From: Planctomycetota bacterium
GTDB taxonomy: Bacteria > Planctomycetota > UBA8742 > UBA2392
Reading direction: 5' to 3'
Length of the DNA: 64,000 nucleotides
Assembly: GCA_019636195.1 (NCBI GenBank)
Contig: JAHBYA010000002.1
Coordinates: forward strand, 361,474-425,473
Below are positions 16,795 through 26,260 of the stretch, in pieces. The translations under genes were made by a program, and so were the position numbers. Position 1 is the stretch's first letter; each line of letters begins with the position of its first letter. The notes under the pieces are model-generated. The model did no database searches. It was not told the origin of the DNA and saw only the letters and a list, made by a program, of their open reading frames with translations.

Positions 16795-19761
16795 ATGGCA
16801 CGCAAGATTTTCATGAATGTCGCCGAAGGCGACGAATGCCGCATCGCGGTGCTGGAGAACGGCAAGCTGTTCGAATACTTCGTGGACCGCCCCGGCCAGC
16901 TCAAGCACGTCGGCAACATCTACAAGGGACTGATCAACAACGTTGAACCGGGCATCCAGGCCGCGTTTGTGGATGTCGGCCTTGAGCGCAACGGCTTTCT
17001 GCACATCAGCGACGTCAACTACGCCTACGAAAACAATCCCGACGTCAAAGACCTGTTCAGCCGCACGCTGCGCGTCAAGGAGCCGCTGCCCGAGGACGCG
17101 ATCCTTGCCACGCAACGCGAGCGCGACGTTGAGACCGTCGCCGAGTTTGTCGCCCCGGAGCCCGCCAGCGGCAGAGGACCTGAAGAGGCGGCGTTTCTCG
17201 ACAAGCTGGACGCTGAGCAGACCGGCCACCGCATTTCGTCGCCCGTGCGCGGCGAAACTGAGCCGGCCTCAGCAGACTCGGGCCGATTGCCCGCAGTCAG
17301 CGCCGACTCCGGCCGCTTTTCGGCGGTGAGGCCCGATGAGGTGAAGACCGAGACGCCGCCCGCACCGCCCGCGACGCCCGCGTCCCCCACCGGTCAGGGC
17401 GCACCAGCCCCCGAAGGCGAGCGTAAACGCCGCCGCAGAAGGCGCGGACGCCGCGGACGCCGCAACGGCGAGGGCCAGCGCCCTGCCGCCCCCACGCCGG
17501 ACCAGCCAGCCGCCATCGCTCAACCCGCGGCCCCGCACGTCAGTAAGCAACCGGAGCCGCAGCCCCCTGCGCAGGCGCCCGTCGCACCTGTTGCAGAGCC
17601 AATGACGCCCGGCACAGGGCAGCCAGAAACCGAAGCCGCACAGGAAGCCCCTGCCGCCTCACAGGGCACAGCGACACCCAGGACGAGGCAGCGGCGTCGC
17701 CGCACACCCAAGAAGCGCGGCGGCCACCTGCCCAAGCGCGTACTCGAGGGCGAGTCCGATGCGCAGGGCAACCGGGACATCGACGGCAAGTCACCCGAAG
17801 GCGCAGGCCCCGCGCCCGGGCCCCAGTACCGTTACAACCGCGGCGGGCCGCCCAAGATTCAGGGCGTGCTCAAGCGCAATCAGGAAGTCGTTGTGCAGGT
17901 GACCAAGGCCAGCCAGGGCGGCAAGGGCCCAGGCCTCAGCACGTTTATCAGCCTGCCCGGCCGCTACATGGTGCTGACGCCCAGCAGCAACCGCGGTGGC
18001 GTCAGCCGCAAGATTGAAGACGGCGTAGCGCGCAACGAACTGCGCAAGATGCTCGACAAGTTGCCGGTGCCCGAGGGCATGGGCGTAATCATCCGCACCG
18101 CGGCCATCGACCGCAGCTACGACGAGCTGGCCCGCGACCTGAACTATCTGCTGCGGGTCTGGAGTGTGATTGTCCAGCGCATCCACGAGGCGGAGGCCCC
18201 CGCGCTGCTGTACAGCGACAGCGACCCCGCAATCCGCGCCGTGCGCGACTACTTTACGGCAGAGACCGAAGAAATCGTGATCGACAGCCGCGAGGTGTAC
18301 GACCGCGTTGTCGATTTCTTTGAACAGTTGATGCCCAGCTTCAAAGACCGTGTAAAGCTGTACGAAGGCGACGTGCCGCTGTTTTTTGCCAACGGCCTCG
18401 AAAACCAGATTGAGCACATCTTCGACAAGAAGGTGCCGCTCAAGTCCGGCGGCTACCTGTTCATTGAACAGACCGAGGCGCTGGTCAGCATCGACGTCAA
18501 CAGCGGCAAGTTCACCAGCGCCGGCGACGCCGAGAAGACGGCCTACCTGACCAACCTTGAAGCGATCCCCGAGATCTGCCGCCAGCTGCGGCTGCGCGAC
18601 CTGGGCGGCATCGTGTGCTGCGACCTGATCGACATGCTCAGCGCCAAGCACCGCAATGACGTTGAGAATGCGCTCAAGCGTGAGCTGCGCAAGGACCGCG
18701 CCCGCACCAAGGTCGCCCGATTCTCGCCGTTCGGCGTAATCGAGATGACGCGCCAGCGCGTGCGTCCCAGCATCAAGAGCTATACGTTCGTGAGCTGCCC
18801 GACCTGTGGAGGCTTCGGCATGGTGCGCAGCGCCGAGACCTCATGCCTGTCGCTGCTGCGGCGCATGAAGCTGGCACTGGGAGAAGAGCGCGTCAAAGAA
18901 CTGGTAGTGCAGGTCCACCCCCACGTGCTGACACACCTGCACAACGAGTTTCGGGAAGATATCGACGAACTGGAGGAGTCCTTCGACAAGGCGATCGTGT
19001 TTGAGTACGCCAAGGACCTGACGCTTGGCCAGTCGCGCTTCTTTTACGTCAATGACCGGGCCGCCCGCGTGCTGTACGACATGGACCAGCGCATCAACAG
19101 TTTCGTCAAAGGGGAGTCCTGGAAGTCGCAGACCAACGTCGCGCTGCCCGTTGCAGCCACCGGGTCCGCAAGCCCGCAGGCCGCACAGGCCATTGCCGAC
19201 GCGGACTCAAGGCGCAGGCGCAAGCGCCGCGGCGGGCGCAAGCAGCGCGAACGTGAACAGGAACGGCTGGCCCGTGAACAACGCATCAAGGACCAGGCCG
19301 GCAAAGCCGTCAGTTTCGGGGACAAGCTGCCCGATGCGCCCGTCATTGAGGTGATCCGCGAAACCGCCCACGCGCCCACGGCCGGTGAGCACCGGGGAAG
19401 GGGACGCCGAAGGGGCAGAGGAAAGCGGCAGGAGACTGGTGAAAAACCCGCTGCGCCTGCTATTAACACTGAGCCGAAGGTGGGCACGCCGGAGCCGGCA
19501 CCCGCACAGGCAGTTCAGGCCGGCGGAGAGTCCGCCGCCACAACCGAGTTTCAACCACAAGGGGTAGAGGACATGGCAAAGAAGAAGGGCAAGAAGCCCG
19601 CAAAGAAGGCGGCCAAGAAGCCCGCCAAGAAGAAGCCCGCCAAGAAGGCCGCGAAGAAGCCGGCGAAGAAGGCCGCCAAGAAGGCGCCCGCCAAGCGCAA
19701 GGCCCCGGCCCGCAAGCCCGCCGCCAAGCGCGCGCCCGCCAAGGCGCCCGAAGAAGAGTAA
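16795..19761 (+). CDS. rng: Ribonuclease E/G family protein with large S1 insertion and H1-like tail
   Basis: 988 residues. Residues 35-75 begin an S1 domain (VGNIYKGLINNVEPGIQAAFVDVG, continuous). It is interrupted by a ~270-residue Pro/Ala/Glu-rich insertion (about 80-350) with an Arg-rich RRRRRRGRRGRR block, then resumes at KIQGVLKRNQEVVVQVTK. The catalytic core is intact: SIDVNSGKF near 565 and CCDLIDML near 608 give the two metal aspartates, and CPTCGG near 667 is the Zn-link. Residues 790-926 are low-complexity and basic, and 927-988 are Lys/Ala/Pro repeats like histone H1. It cleaves single-stranded RNA; the disordered parts likely bind RNA or partners. Confidence 0.92.
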   Translation: MARKIFMNVAEGDECRIAVLENGKLFEYFVDRPGQLKHVGNIYKGLINNVEPGIQAAFVDVGLERNGFLHISDVNYAYENNPDVKDLFSRTLRVKEPLPEDAILATQRERDVETVAEFVAPEPASGRGPEEAAFLDKLDAEQTGHRISSPVRGETEPASADSGRLPAVSADSGRFSAVRPDEVKTETPPAPPATPASPTGQGAPAPEGERKRRRRRRGRRGRRNGEGQRPAAPTPDQPAAIAQPAAPHVSKQPEPQPPAQAPVAPVAEPMTPGTGQPETEAAQEAPAASQGTATPRTRQRRRRTPKKRGGHLPKRVLEGESDAQGNRDIDGKSPEGAGPAPGPQYRYNRGGPPKIQGVLKRNQEVVVQVTKASQGGKGPGLSTFISLPGRYMVLTPSSNRGGVSRKIEDGVARNELRKMLDKLPVPEGMGVIIRTAAIDRSYDELARDLNYLLRVWSVIVQRIHEAEAPALLYSDSDPAIRAVRDYFTAETEEIVIDSREVYDRVVDFFEQLMPSFKDRVKLYEGDVPLFFANGLENQIEHIFDKKVPLKSGGYLFIEQTEALVSIDVNSGKFTSAGDAEKTAYLTNLEAIPEICRQLRLRDLGGIVCCDLIDMLSAKHRNDVENALKRELRKDRARTKVARFSPFGVIEMTRQRVRPSIKSYTFVSCPTCGGFGMVRSAETSCLSLLRRMKLALGEERVKELVVQVHPHVLTHLHNEFREDIDELEESFDKAIVFEYAKDLTLGQSRFFYVNDRAARVLYDMDQRINSFVKGESWKSQTNVALPVAATGSASPQAAQAIADADSRRRRKRRGGRKQREREQERLAREQRIKDQAGKAVSFGDKLPDAPVIEVIRETAHAPTAGEHRGRGRRRGRGKRQETGEKPAAPAINTEPKVGTPEPAPAQAVQAGGESAATTEFQPQGVEDMAKKKGKKPAKKAAKKPAKKKPAKKAAKKPAKKAAKKAPAKRKAPARKPAAKRAPAKAPEEE
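19573..19761 (+). other. Possible internal in-frame start giving a 62-residue H1-like protein
   Basis: An ATG at 19573, in frame with the RNase gene, is preceded by GGGGTAGAGG. The stretch from this Met is a self-contained KKPAKKAAKKPAKK-type sequence ending in APEEE. It may be translated separately as well as forming the RNase tail. The sequence alone cannot decide. Confidence 0.3.
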
Positions 19762-19775
19762 GCGGCAATACGTGA

Positions 19776-19803
19776 AAAGGGCCAGCCGCGCGGCTGGCCC
19801 TTT
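19776..19803 (+). terminator. Terminator after RNase E/G gene
   Basis: AAAGGGCCAGCC (19776-19787) pairs perfectly with GGCTGGCCCTTT (19792-19803) around GCGC. With A-rich and T-rich flanks it would work in both directions. Confidence 0.85.
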
Positions 19804-19905
19804 CGCTTGCATGCCGAGCTGCGGCAGCTTCTGGTTGCCGACCATGCTTTGCGCTTCGGGGCCGGTAAGGGTAAACCGGAAGCCGGTAGTGAACCGGAGG
19901 TCGCC

Positions 19906-21066
19906 ATGGCCCATGAGTTGCTCGCCGCCGCCCAACAGTTGCAGGACTACCTGACCACCCAGCGCCGCACACTGCACATGATGCCGGAGCTTTCGCTGCA
20001 CGAGTTCAAGACCAGCGAGCACTGCGCCCATGAGCTGTCCAAGCTGGGTCTGAAAGTCAGCAAGCCATGGGGCGAAGGCTTGATCGCCGACATCGACGGC
20101 CCCAACGCAAAGGGCCGCATCGCCCTGCGCGCCGACATGGACGCCCTGCCGATTCATGAACTCAATGACATCCCCTACCGCTCAAAGCACGACGGCGTCG
20201 CCCACATGTGCGGCCACGACACCCACATGGCTGTGCTGCTTGGTACAGCCAAGCTGCTGGCCGGCATGCGCGACCGCCTGCGGCACAACGTGCGCCTGCT
20301 GTTTCAGCCAAGCGAAGAGCTGCCCCCCGGCGGCGCCCCCGGCATGATTGAAAAGGGCGCATTGGAAGGCGTGGATGAGGTGTATGGCTTGCACAACCTG
20401 CCGGCGCTTGAGGTCGGGCAGGTTGCCACATGCACCGGCGCCATGACCGCGGCAGCGGACATCTTCGAGATCAAGTTGACGGGCAAGGGCGGCCACGCGT
20501 CGCGCCCCCAGGAAACGCTGGACCCCATACCAGCCGCGTGCGAACTTGTTGGAATGCTGCAAACGCTGGTGTCGCGCCGCGTCGCGCCCTTTGAGCAAGC
20601 CGTGCTGAGCGTGACCAAGGTGAAGTCCGGCACCACCCACAACATCATTCCCGACGACGCCGAGTTGATGGGCACCGTGCGCACCTACGAAGAGCCCGTG
20701 CGCGCCCGCATCATCGAAGAAATGCGGCGCATGGTAAGCGCCGTGGCGCAAGCACACGGTCTGCAAGGCGAGCTGCACTACCTGCGCGGCTACGACAGCA
20801 TCGTGAACCACGAGTCAGGCGCCAAACGGGTGGCGCAAGCGGCCGCGGAGATCGTAGGCAAGAACAACGTCGATCCTGACTACCAAAGGCAGACCTGGGG
20901 CGAAGACTTCGCGTACTATCTGCAGAAGAAGCCCGGGGCATTTTTCCTGCTCGGCAGCGGCAACAAAGCCAAGGGCATAGTGAACCCCGTACACAGCGCC
21001 CGCTTCAACGTAGATGAAGCCTGCCTGCCCATCGGCGTAGCAGTAATGGCCAAGCTGGCCCTGTAG
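19906..21066 (+). CDS. M20 family amidohydrolase (hippurate/N-acyl amino acid hydrolase-like)
   Basis: A 386-residue metal-dependent amidohydrolase. ALRADMDALPI near residue 80 and HMCGHDTHMAVLLG near 105 provide metal ligands, LFQPSEELPPGGAPGMIEKG holds the catalytic Glu, and GKGGHASRPQETLDPI is the dimerisation-domain motif. The layout is that of N-acyl-amino-acid or hippurate hydrolases rather than dipeptidases. ATG 19906 has GGAGG 5 nt upstream, so it is preferred to the in-frame 19807 start inside the preceding terminator. It is probably cytoplasmic, hydrolysing N-acylated amino acids. Confidence 0.92.
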   Translation: MAHELLAAAQQLQDYLTTQRRTLHMMPELSLHEFKTSEHCAHELSKLGLKVSKPWGEGLIADIDGPNAKGRIALRADMDALPIHELNDIPYRSKHDGVAHMCGHDTHMAVLLGTAKLLAGMRDRLRHNVRLLFQPSEELPPGGAPGMIEKGALEGVDEVYGLHNLPALEVGQVATCTGAMTAAADIFEIKLTGKGGHASRPQETLDPIPAACELVGMLQTLVSRRVAPFEQAVLSVTKVKSGTTHNIIPDDAELMGTVRTYEEPVRARIIEEMRRMVSAVAQAHGLQGELHYLRGYDSIVNHESGAKRVAQAAAEIVGKNNVDPDYQRQTWGEDFAYYLQKKPGAFFLLGSGNKAKGIVNPVHSARFNVDEACLPIGVAVMAKLAL

Positions 21067-21199
21067 GCGCGGTGTGCCGTAAGGCCCACGCCGCAAACAG
21101 GCGGAGTTATAGTCATGGCGTTAGAACCCTTTGCGCCTCAAAGGGGCGCCGGTTGCCGGCGTCCGCTGCGGCAGCATCGGCAGATGTAGGAGAGAGTAC

Positions 21200-21646
21200 T
21201 TGGGCCGTGTGTTAACGACTTTGATTGTGGTTGTGCTGTTGGGCGTGCATGCGCTTCTGGTCGGTATTGGCTTGGCGGGTTTGTTTGAGTGGTTTGTGGC
21301 TGACCCGCCCTGGGCGCGGTTCTCGAACACTGACCTGCCGCGCTGGATGCTGCTGTTTCAATGGCTGCTGCTGATCGGCGCGGGCGTACTGTTCATTGCC
21401 GGCTACCTCACGCGCTGGCGCTGGCTGCCCTTTGCGATGGCGGGCATGTACGCGATCATGGGCGGCGTTTGCATTGTGCAGACCTTTACCATGCTCACCA
21501 ACGACAACCGCTTCACGAACCTGGCAATCGAGTTTCTGGAGTACACAGTCATCCTGCTGTTTCTGTTCGGCGCGCCCGAAATGCGGCGGCGCTTTGCCCG
21601 AGACCGCTTTCGCAATGCCGGAAGTGGCGTTGCGGATTCGCAGTAG
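21200..21646 (+). CDS. Four-helix integral membrane protein of unknown function
   Basis: 148 residues from a TTG at 21200 with AGGAG 7 nt upstream; the longer frame from 21131 begins with an unlikely Arg/Cys-rich stretch. Four hydrophobic segments are visible: residues 4-24, about 46-64, 70-92 and 103-118. The C-terminus is Arg-rich and probably cytoplasmic (positive-inside rule). I recognise no family. Confidence 0.7.
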   Translation: MGRVLTTLIVVVLLGVHALLVGIGLAGLFEWFVADPPWARFSNTDLPRWMLLFQWLLLIGAGVLFIAGYLTRWRWLPFAMAGMYAIMGGVCIVQTFTMLTNDNRFTNLAIEFLEYTVILLFLFGAPEMRRRFARDRFRNAGSGVADSQ

Positions 21647-21716
21647 CATCAAGTGGTAGTCCTTCGCAGATTTTGCGCACCGGTCTATTCTGGCGGCTGA
21701 ACGCCCGGAGACACCC

Positions 21717-22640
21717 ATGCGCTACGCCCTCCTGCTTGCACCGCTGCTTCTGCTCGCCGCTTGCGGCAACCCCAAAGAGTCCAAGTCGGACTTCACCAAG
21801 GGCACCGACCCGTTGGCCATTGAGTTCTGGACACTCAAGCTACCCGACGCTGTGGTCGGCGAGTACTACCAGACCTACATCACCATCACCGGCGGTAACG
21901 GGCCCTACACCTGGTCGGTTGTCGGCGGCGTGATGCCCTACGGGCTCAACTGGCAGTTCACCAACACCTCCACCCGCCAGCTTGCCGGCACGCCCACCAT
22001 GGCCAACACCTTCACGTTTCGCGTGCGCGTTGACGACAGCAGGGGCCGCAGTCACGAGGGCAACTTCACGATCAACGTGATCACGCAGCAGCAGGCGGTG
22101 CTGCCTGCAGCCGGCCCGGTCATCTTTGTGATTGACGCAAGCGCCGAAAGCGCGCTCGCGGGCGGCGGCTTCACCAGCCAGCTGGACGCTGAAAAGGCCA
22201 AGTGGACCGAGCTGGCACAGCAGCTTTCGAGTTCCAACTCGATTGAAGTCGTCCGCATCGGCGGCTCGATGGAGTATTCCTACCTGTTCGGCTCAGCGCA
22301 GGCCGCCGACAGCGCCAACCTGGCGGCCGCCAACGCCAACATCGCCGCGCTGACCTCAAGCGGCATGCCTGCCATGTACTCGGCGCTCAAGCGCGCGATC
22401 ACGCAGTATGGCGCCGGCGTGCGCATCGTCATGCTGGGCGGCGCGCGGCCGGGCAACGACAGCGGCGCGCCCGCGGGTTACGGCGGCTGGCAACAGATTC
22501 TGGCGGACGTGGACGACTGGCTGTCGCTGTCGCCGGGCACGCGGATTGACTGCCACCTGTTCGGGACCAACAGCGAAGTTGAGCTGCTGTACCAGAACCT
22601 GACCCTGCGCACCGGCGGCGCCTGGTACTGGCACCCCTGA
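21717..22640 (+). CDS. Lipoprotein with Ig-like domain and von Willebrand A-like domain
   Basis: 307 residues. The signal ends in a LLAACG lipobox. Residues 35-115 match the putative Ig (He_PIG) pattern: LPDAVVGEYYQTYITITGGNGPYTWSV is split by a Gly-Leu turn and ends in AGTPTMANTFTFRVRVDD-like text. The rest begins VIFVIDASAES, has a long helical stretch and VRIVMLGGARP, resembling a von Willebrand A fold, although the metal site is incomplete (no DxSxS). It is likely at the cell surface. Confidence 0.75.
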   Translation: MRYALLLAPLLLLAACGNPKESKSDFTKGTDPLAIEFWTLKLPDAVVGEYYQTYITITGGNGPYTWSVVGGVMPYGLNWQFTNTSTRQLAGTPTMANTFTFRVRVDDSRGRSHEGNFTINVITQQQAVLPAAGPVIFVIDASAESALAGGGFTSQLDAEKAKWTELAQQLSSSNSIEVVRIGGSMEYSYLFGSAQAADSANLAAANANIAALTSSGMPAMYSALKRAITQYGAGVRIVMLGGARPGNDSGAPAGYGGWQQILADVDDWLSLSPGTRIDCHLFGTNSEVELLYQNLTLRTGGAWYWHP

Positions 22641-22697
22641 CCCCTTTCCTTTGCCGGGATGGCATTGCACCGTGGCGGCGTTGGATACGGGGGCGCC

Positions 22698-24344
22698 ATG
22701 GCCAAGCCGGCTATTCTTGTGGTCGATGACGAGCCTGAGGTGCTGCGCGCCATCGCCCGCGACCTGCGCGCACACTACGGCGAGCACTACCGCGTGCTGC
22801 GCGCCCAAAGCGGCACCGAGGCGCTGGATGCGCTGCGCGAGCTGCAACAACGCGCCGAGCCCGTCGCCCTGCTGCTTTCCGACCAGCGCATGCCGGGCAT
22901 GGAAGGCACGAAGTTCCTGGCCCTCGCCCGTGAATTGTTCCCAGCCGCGCGGCGCGTGCTGCTGACAGCCTACGCCGATACCAGCGCGGCCATCGCCAGC
23001 ATCAACGACAGCCACGTTGACTACTACCTGCTCAAGCCCTGGGACCCGCCGCAACTTCGGCTGTTCCCGGCGCTGGACGACCTGCTGGAAAAGTGGCGCG
23101 GCAGCTATCGGCCCGGCTGGGGCGGCGTGCGCATCTTCGGCAACCGCTGGTCCGCGGGCACACACGCCGCCAAGGAATTCCTGTCGCGCAACCAGGTGCC
23201 CTACCAGTTTCACGATGTGGCGGAATCTGAGCAGGCGCGGCAGGTAGCGGGCGACGACCTGGCAAGGCTGCCGGTAGTGATCCTTGAGAACGGCAAGCGC
23301 TTGATCGCGCCCGACACCGAGACCCTGGCGCGCGAAGTCGGCATGCGCACGCAGGCCGCGGCGCCGTTCTATGACCTCGCGATTGTCGGGGCCGGCCCCG
23401 CGGGCCTGGCCGCCGCCGTGTACGCAGCCAGCGAAGGCCTGAGCACCGTGCTGATTGAACGCGAAGCGCCGGGCGGACAGGCCGGCACCAGCAGCCTGAT
23501 CGAGAACTACCTGGGCTTTCCGGGCGGGCTTTCGGGCGCAGAGCTCGCGCGGCGCGCGCTGGCGCAGGCACAACGCTTCGGCGTTGAGGTGCTCACGCCC
23601 GCCGATGTCACCGGCCTCACGATCGACGGGCCCTACAAGAAGCTGCGCCTGCGCAACGGCGCCGAGGTCGCCAGCCACCTGCTGATGCTGAGCATGGGCG
23701 TAAGCTGGCGCCAATTGAACGTCCCCGGCGCGCATGAACTTACGGGGCGCGGCGTGTACTACGGCGCGGCCCTGACCGAAGCGGAAGCCTGCCAGAACCG
23801 GCATGTGTATGTGGTCGGCGCCGGCAACAGCGCCGGCCAGGCGGCGATGTTTTTTGCCGATTACGCCGAGCACGTGACCATGCTGGTGCGCGGCGAAGGC
23901 CTGGACGAAAAGATGTCCAGCTACCTCGTCCAGCGCATTGAGGCGCACCCCAAAATCACGGTGCTGGCCCATACCGAGATCGCCCGCGCCCACGGCACAC
24001 AGGCACTGGAGGCGCTGACGCTGCGCAACCGGCGCAACGGCGAGGAATTGGGCGTAGAAACCTGTTTCCTGTTCAGTTTCATCGGCGCCCAGCCGCGCAC
24101 GGACTGGCTGGGCGACGCGATCGCCCGCGACGAGTACGGTTTTGTGCTTACCGGCCCCGACCTGGACAAGCGGCATCTGGCAGGCTGGCCGCTTGAGCGC
24201 GAGCCGTTCCTGCTTGAGTGCAACGTGCCGGGCGTCTTTGCCGCCGGCGATGTGCGCAGCCAAAGCATCAAGCGCGTGGCGAGTGCGGTCGGTGAGGGCA
24301 GTGTCTCTGTGGCCTTTATGCACCGGCATCTCGCGCAGTTGTAG
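22698..24344 (+). CDS. Response regulator fused to thioredoxin-reductase-like FAD/NAD(P) oxidoreductase
   Basis: 548 residues in three parts. A receiver domain (1-125) has DDE acids at 10-12, phospho-acceptor D62 in LSDQRMPG, T90 and K113. Residues ~138-215 look glutaredoxin/thioredoxin-like (SAGTHAAKEFLSRNQVPYQF). The remainder is thioredoxin-reductase-like, with FAD motif DLAIVGAGPAGLAA, a GGQAGTSSLIENYLGFPGG block, NAD(P) motif VYVVGAGNSAGQAA and FAAGDVRSQ. The CxxC redox pair expected before the NAD(P) motif is missing (GAALTEAEA there), so it cannot reduce thioredoxin in the usual way. A histidine kinase gene follows 8 bp later and is its likely partner. Confidence 0.9.
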   Translation: MAKPAILVVDDEPEVLRAIARDLRAHYGEHYRVLRAQSGTEALDALRELQQRAEPVALLLSDQRMPGMEGTKFLALARELFPAARRVLLTAYADTSAAIASINDSHVDYYLLKPWDPPQLRLFPALDDLLEKWRGSYRPGWGGVRIFGNRWSAGTHAAKEFLSRNQVPYQFHDVAESEQARQVAGDDLARLPVVILENGKRLIAPDTETLAREVGMRTQAAAPFYDLAIVGAGPAGLAAAVYAASEGLSTVLIEREAPGGQAGTSSLIENYLGFPGGLSGAELARRALAQAQRFGVEVLTPADVTGLTIDGPYKKLRLRNGAEVASHLLMLSMGVSWRQLNVPGAHELTGRGVYYGAALTEAEACQNRHVYVVGAGNSAGQAAMFFADYAEHVTMLVRGEGLDEKMSSYLVQRIEAHPKITVLAHTEIARAHGTQALEALTLRNRRNGEELGVETCFLFSFIGAQPRTDWLGDAIARDEYGFVLTGPDLDKRHLAGWPLEREPFLLECNVPGVFAAGDVRSQSIKRVASAVGEGSVSVAFMHRHLAQL

Positions 24345-24352
24345 GAGAGCGA

Positions 24353-25771
24353 ATGGAGACTTTCCCCGGCACCTCATACACGCGCGCGCAGTTGCGGGTG
24401 TGCCCCGTGTTCGCCGACCTGCGCGACGAAGACCTTGACTGGCTGCTGGCAAACGGTGAACGCGTCACCGCGCGCAAAGATGAGGTCATCGCCCGCGAGG
24501 GCGACCCCATCAATCACCTCTATGTGATGACCGAGGGCGCGCTGCAATGGCAATTCAACGTCGCGGGCGGCACGACCGTTCTGACCGAAGAGCGTGTAGG
24601 GTTTGCCGCGGGCGCCCTGCCCTACAGCCGGGCCAAGACCCAGGGCGGCAACGCACGCGCCCTGCGCGATGTGTCGGCCTACCGACTGCACAAGGACAAG
24701 TTTCCCGAAATGCTGCGCCGCATCCCTGAACTGGGCGCGCGGCTGGTGCAGACCATGACCGACCGCGTGCGCAACAGCACGCGCCTGATTGACCAGCGCG
24801 AGAAAATCGCCGCGCTGGGCAAGATGGCCGCCGGGCTTGCCCATGAGCTGAACAACCCAGCCGCTGCCCTCAAGCGCAGCGCCGCAGAATTGTCCGACCG
24901 CTTCACCAAGCTGGCCTCGTTGGGCCCGCAATTGATGAAGCTGGAAGTGAAGCCTGACGACATCGACTGCACCGTCGAGTTCCGCAACAAGCTGTGGCAG
25001 CGCACACCGCCCGAGTTCACGGCTGTGCAGCGGGCCGAGCGCGAGGACGAGTTGTCGGACTGGCTTGAAGACCACGGCGTGCCAGAGCCGTGGGTTGTGG
25101 CCGAGAACCTGGCAGAAGTCGGCGCGACCCTTGCCGACCTGGAAGATTACGCGTCCCGCGTTTCGCCGACGGCCATGGCATTCGGCCTGCGCTGGATTGA
25201 CGGCGTGTCGGTTTCAGCGCGGATGATCCGCGAGATTCTGTCGGCGGCCGACCGCATCAGCCAACTGGTCGGCGCCATCAAGGTACACGCGCACCTTGAC
25301 AGCAACCCCGACAAGCAGCCCACCGACCTGCACGCGGGCATCGAGAGCACGCTGACGATCCTCGGGCACAAGCTCAAAAAGAAGCGCATCGTCGTCAGGA
25401 AAGAGTTCACGGCGGACATGCCCCACCCCCCGGCACACCCCGGCGAACTGAACCAGGTGTGGACCAACCTGATCGACAACGCCATTGACGCAATGGACGA
25501 CGGCGGCGTGCTGACAATCAAGACGGGCACCGAGGCCAGCTGCGCATGTGTGCGCGTGTGCGACACAGGCCACGGCATCCCCGAAGACGTGAAGGCCCGC
25601 ATCTTCGACCCCTTCTTCACAACCAAGCCGATGGGCGAAGGCACCGGGCTCGGCCTCGACATCGTGCATCGCATCATCACCCAACAGCACAACGGCGACA
25701 TTGAGGTGGACAGCAAGCCCGGCAGCACATGCTTCACAGTGTGGCTGCCGCTCAACCCGCTGGAGAAGTAG
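24353..25771 (+). CDS. Histidine kinase with N-terminal cyclic-nucleotide-binding domain
   Basis: 472 residues and no membrane segment, so a soluble sensor. Residues 15-125 form a cNMP-binding beta barrel (LLANGERVTARKDEVIAREG, then DPINHLYVMTEG). The phospho-acceptor is H164 in GLAHELNNPAAAL. The ATPase has N box LNQVWTNLIDNAIDAM, DTGHGIP, FDPFFTTKP and GTGLGLDIV, all intact. The barrel lacks the usual phosphate-binding RXA motif, so the ligand may not be cAMP. It starts 8 bp after the receiver-oxidoreductase gene and probably phosphorylates it. Confidence 0.92.
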   Translation: METFPGTSYTRAQLRVCPVFADLRDEDLDWLLANGERVTARKDEVIAREGDPINHLYVMTEGALQWQFNVAGGTTVLTEERVGFAAGALPYSRAKTQGGNARALRDVSAYRLHKDKFPEMLRRIPELGARLVQTMTDRVRNSTRLIDQREKIAALGKMAAGLAHELNNPAAALKRSAAELSDRFTKLASLGPQLMKLEVKPDDIDCTVEFRNKLWQRTPPEFTAVQRAEREDELSDWLEDHGVPEPWVVAENLAEVGATLADLEDYASRVSPTAMAFGLRWIDGVSVSARMIREILSAADRISQLVGAIKVHAHLDSNPDKQPTDLHAGIESTLTILGHKLKKKRIVVRKEFTADMPHPPAHPGELNQVWTNLIDNAIDAMDDGGVLTIKTGTEASCACVRVCDTGHGIPEDVKARIFDPFFTTKPMGEGTGLGLDIVHRIITQQHNGDIEVDSKPGSTCFTVWLPLNPLEK

Positions 25772-25795
25772 CTTTTGCCGCGATAGTGTGCGCGC

Positions 25796-26260
25796 ATGCG
25801 GATACGCGACTACGACCATAAGCGCGATGCGGCTGCGTTCCGGGCGCTGAACTACCGCACGTTCCGTGACAGCATTCCGCCCGACGAGCCCGTGAACGAG
25901 GCCGAGTTCCGGCGCCACTACGAGTGGCTGCTTGGCCATTTCGCGCCGCAGGATGCTTCTCGCAACACCGTCTTTGTCGCCGAGGTTGACAGCCGCTACG
26001 CCGGCCACATCTGGATCGGCACCCAGACCGACTTCTTCACCCGGCGCGTTGACCCGTGGGTGTTCGACCTCAGCGTGGCCGCCGAGTTCCGCGGCAAGGG
26101 CGTTGCCCGGGCGCTGCACGAGCACGCCACGGCGTGGCTGCGGAAGAGCGGCGCGAAGGTCGTTGGGCTGCAGGTCATGGCTCACAACAAAGAGGCCGCA
26201 GCCATGTACGAAAAGTTGGGCTACAAGCCGCGCGCCCACAGCCTGAAGCTGTCTCTTTAG
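25796..26260 (+). CDS. GNAT family N-acetyltransferase
   Basis: A 154-residue acetyltransferase. The acetyl-CoA pyrophosphate loop is EFRGKGVARALHEHA near residue 100, followed by VVGLQVMAHNKEAAAMYEKLGYK, the typical strand-5 and C-terminal helix. The substrate is unknown. It starts 24 bp after the histidine kinase and its TAG stop overlaps the stop of the convergent gene by three bases. Confidence 0.9.
   Translation: MRIRDYDHKRDAAAFRALNYRTFRDSIPPDEPVNEAEFRRHYEWLLGHFAPQDASRNTVFVAEVDSRYAGHIWIGTQTDFFTRRVDPWVFDLSVAAEFRGKGVARALHEHATAWLRKSGAKVVGLQVMAHNKEAAAMYEKLGYKPRAHSLKLSL

Noticed and set aside
22356..24452. A 698-codon open frame on the minus strand opposite the receiver-oxidoreductase gene
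   Set aside because: It is rich in Ala, Arg, Gly and His without any domain, and lies over a gene with clear motifs. GC-rich codon use opens the opposite frame.
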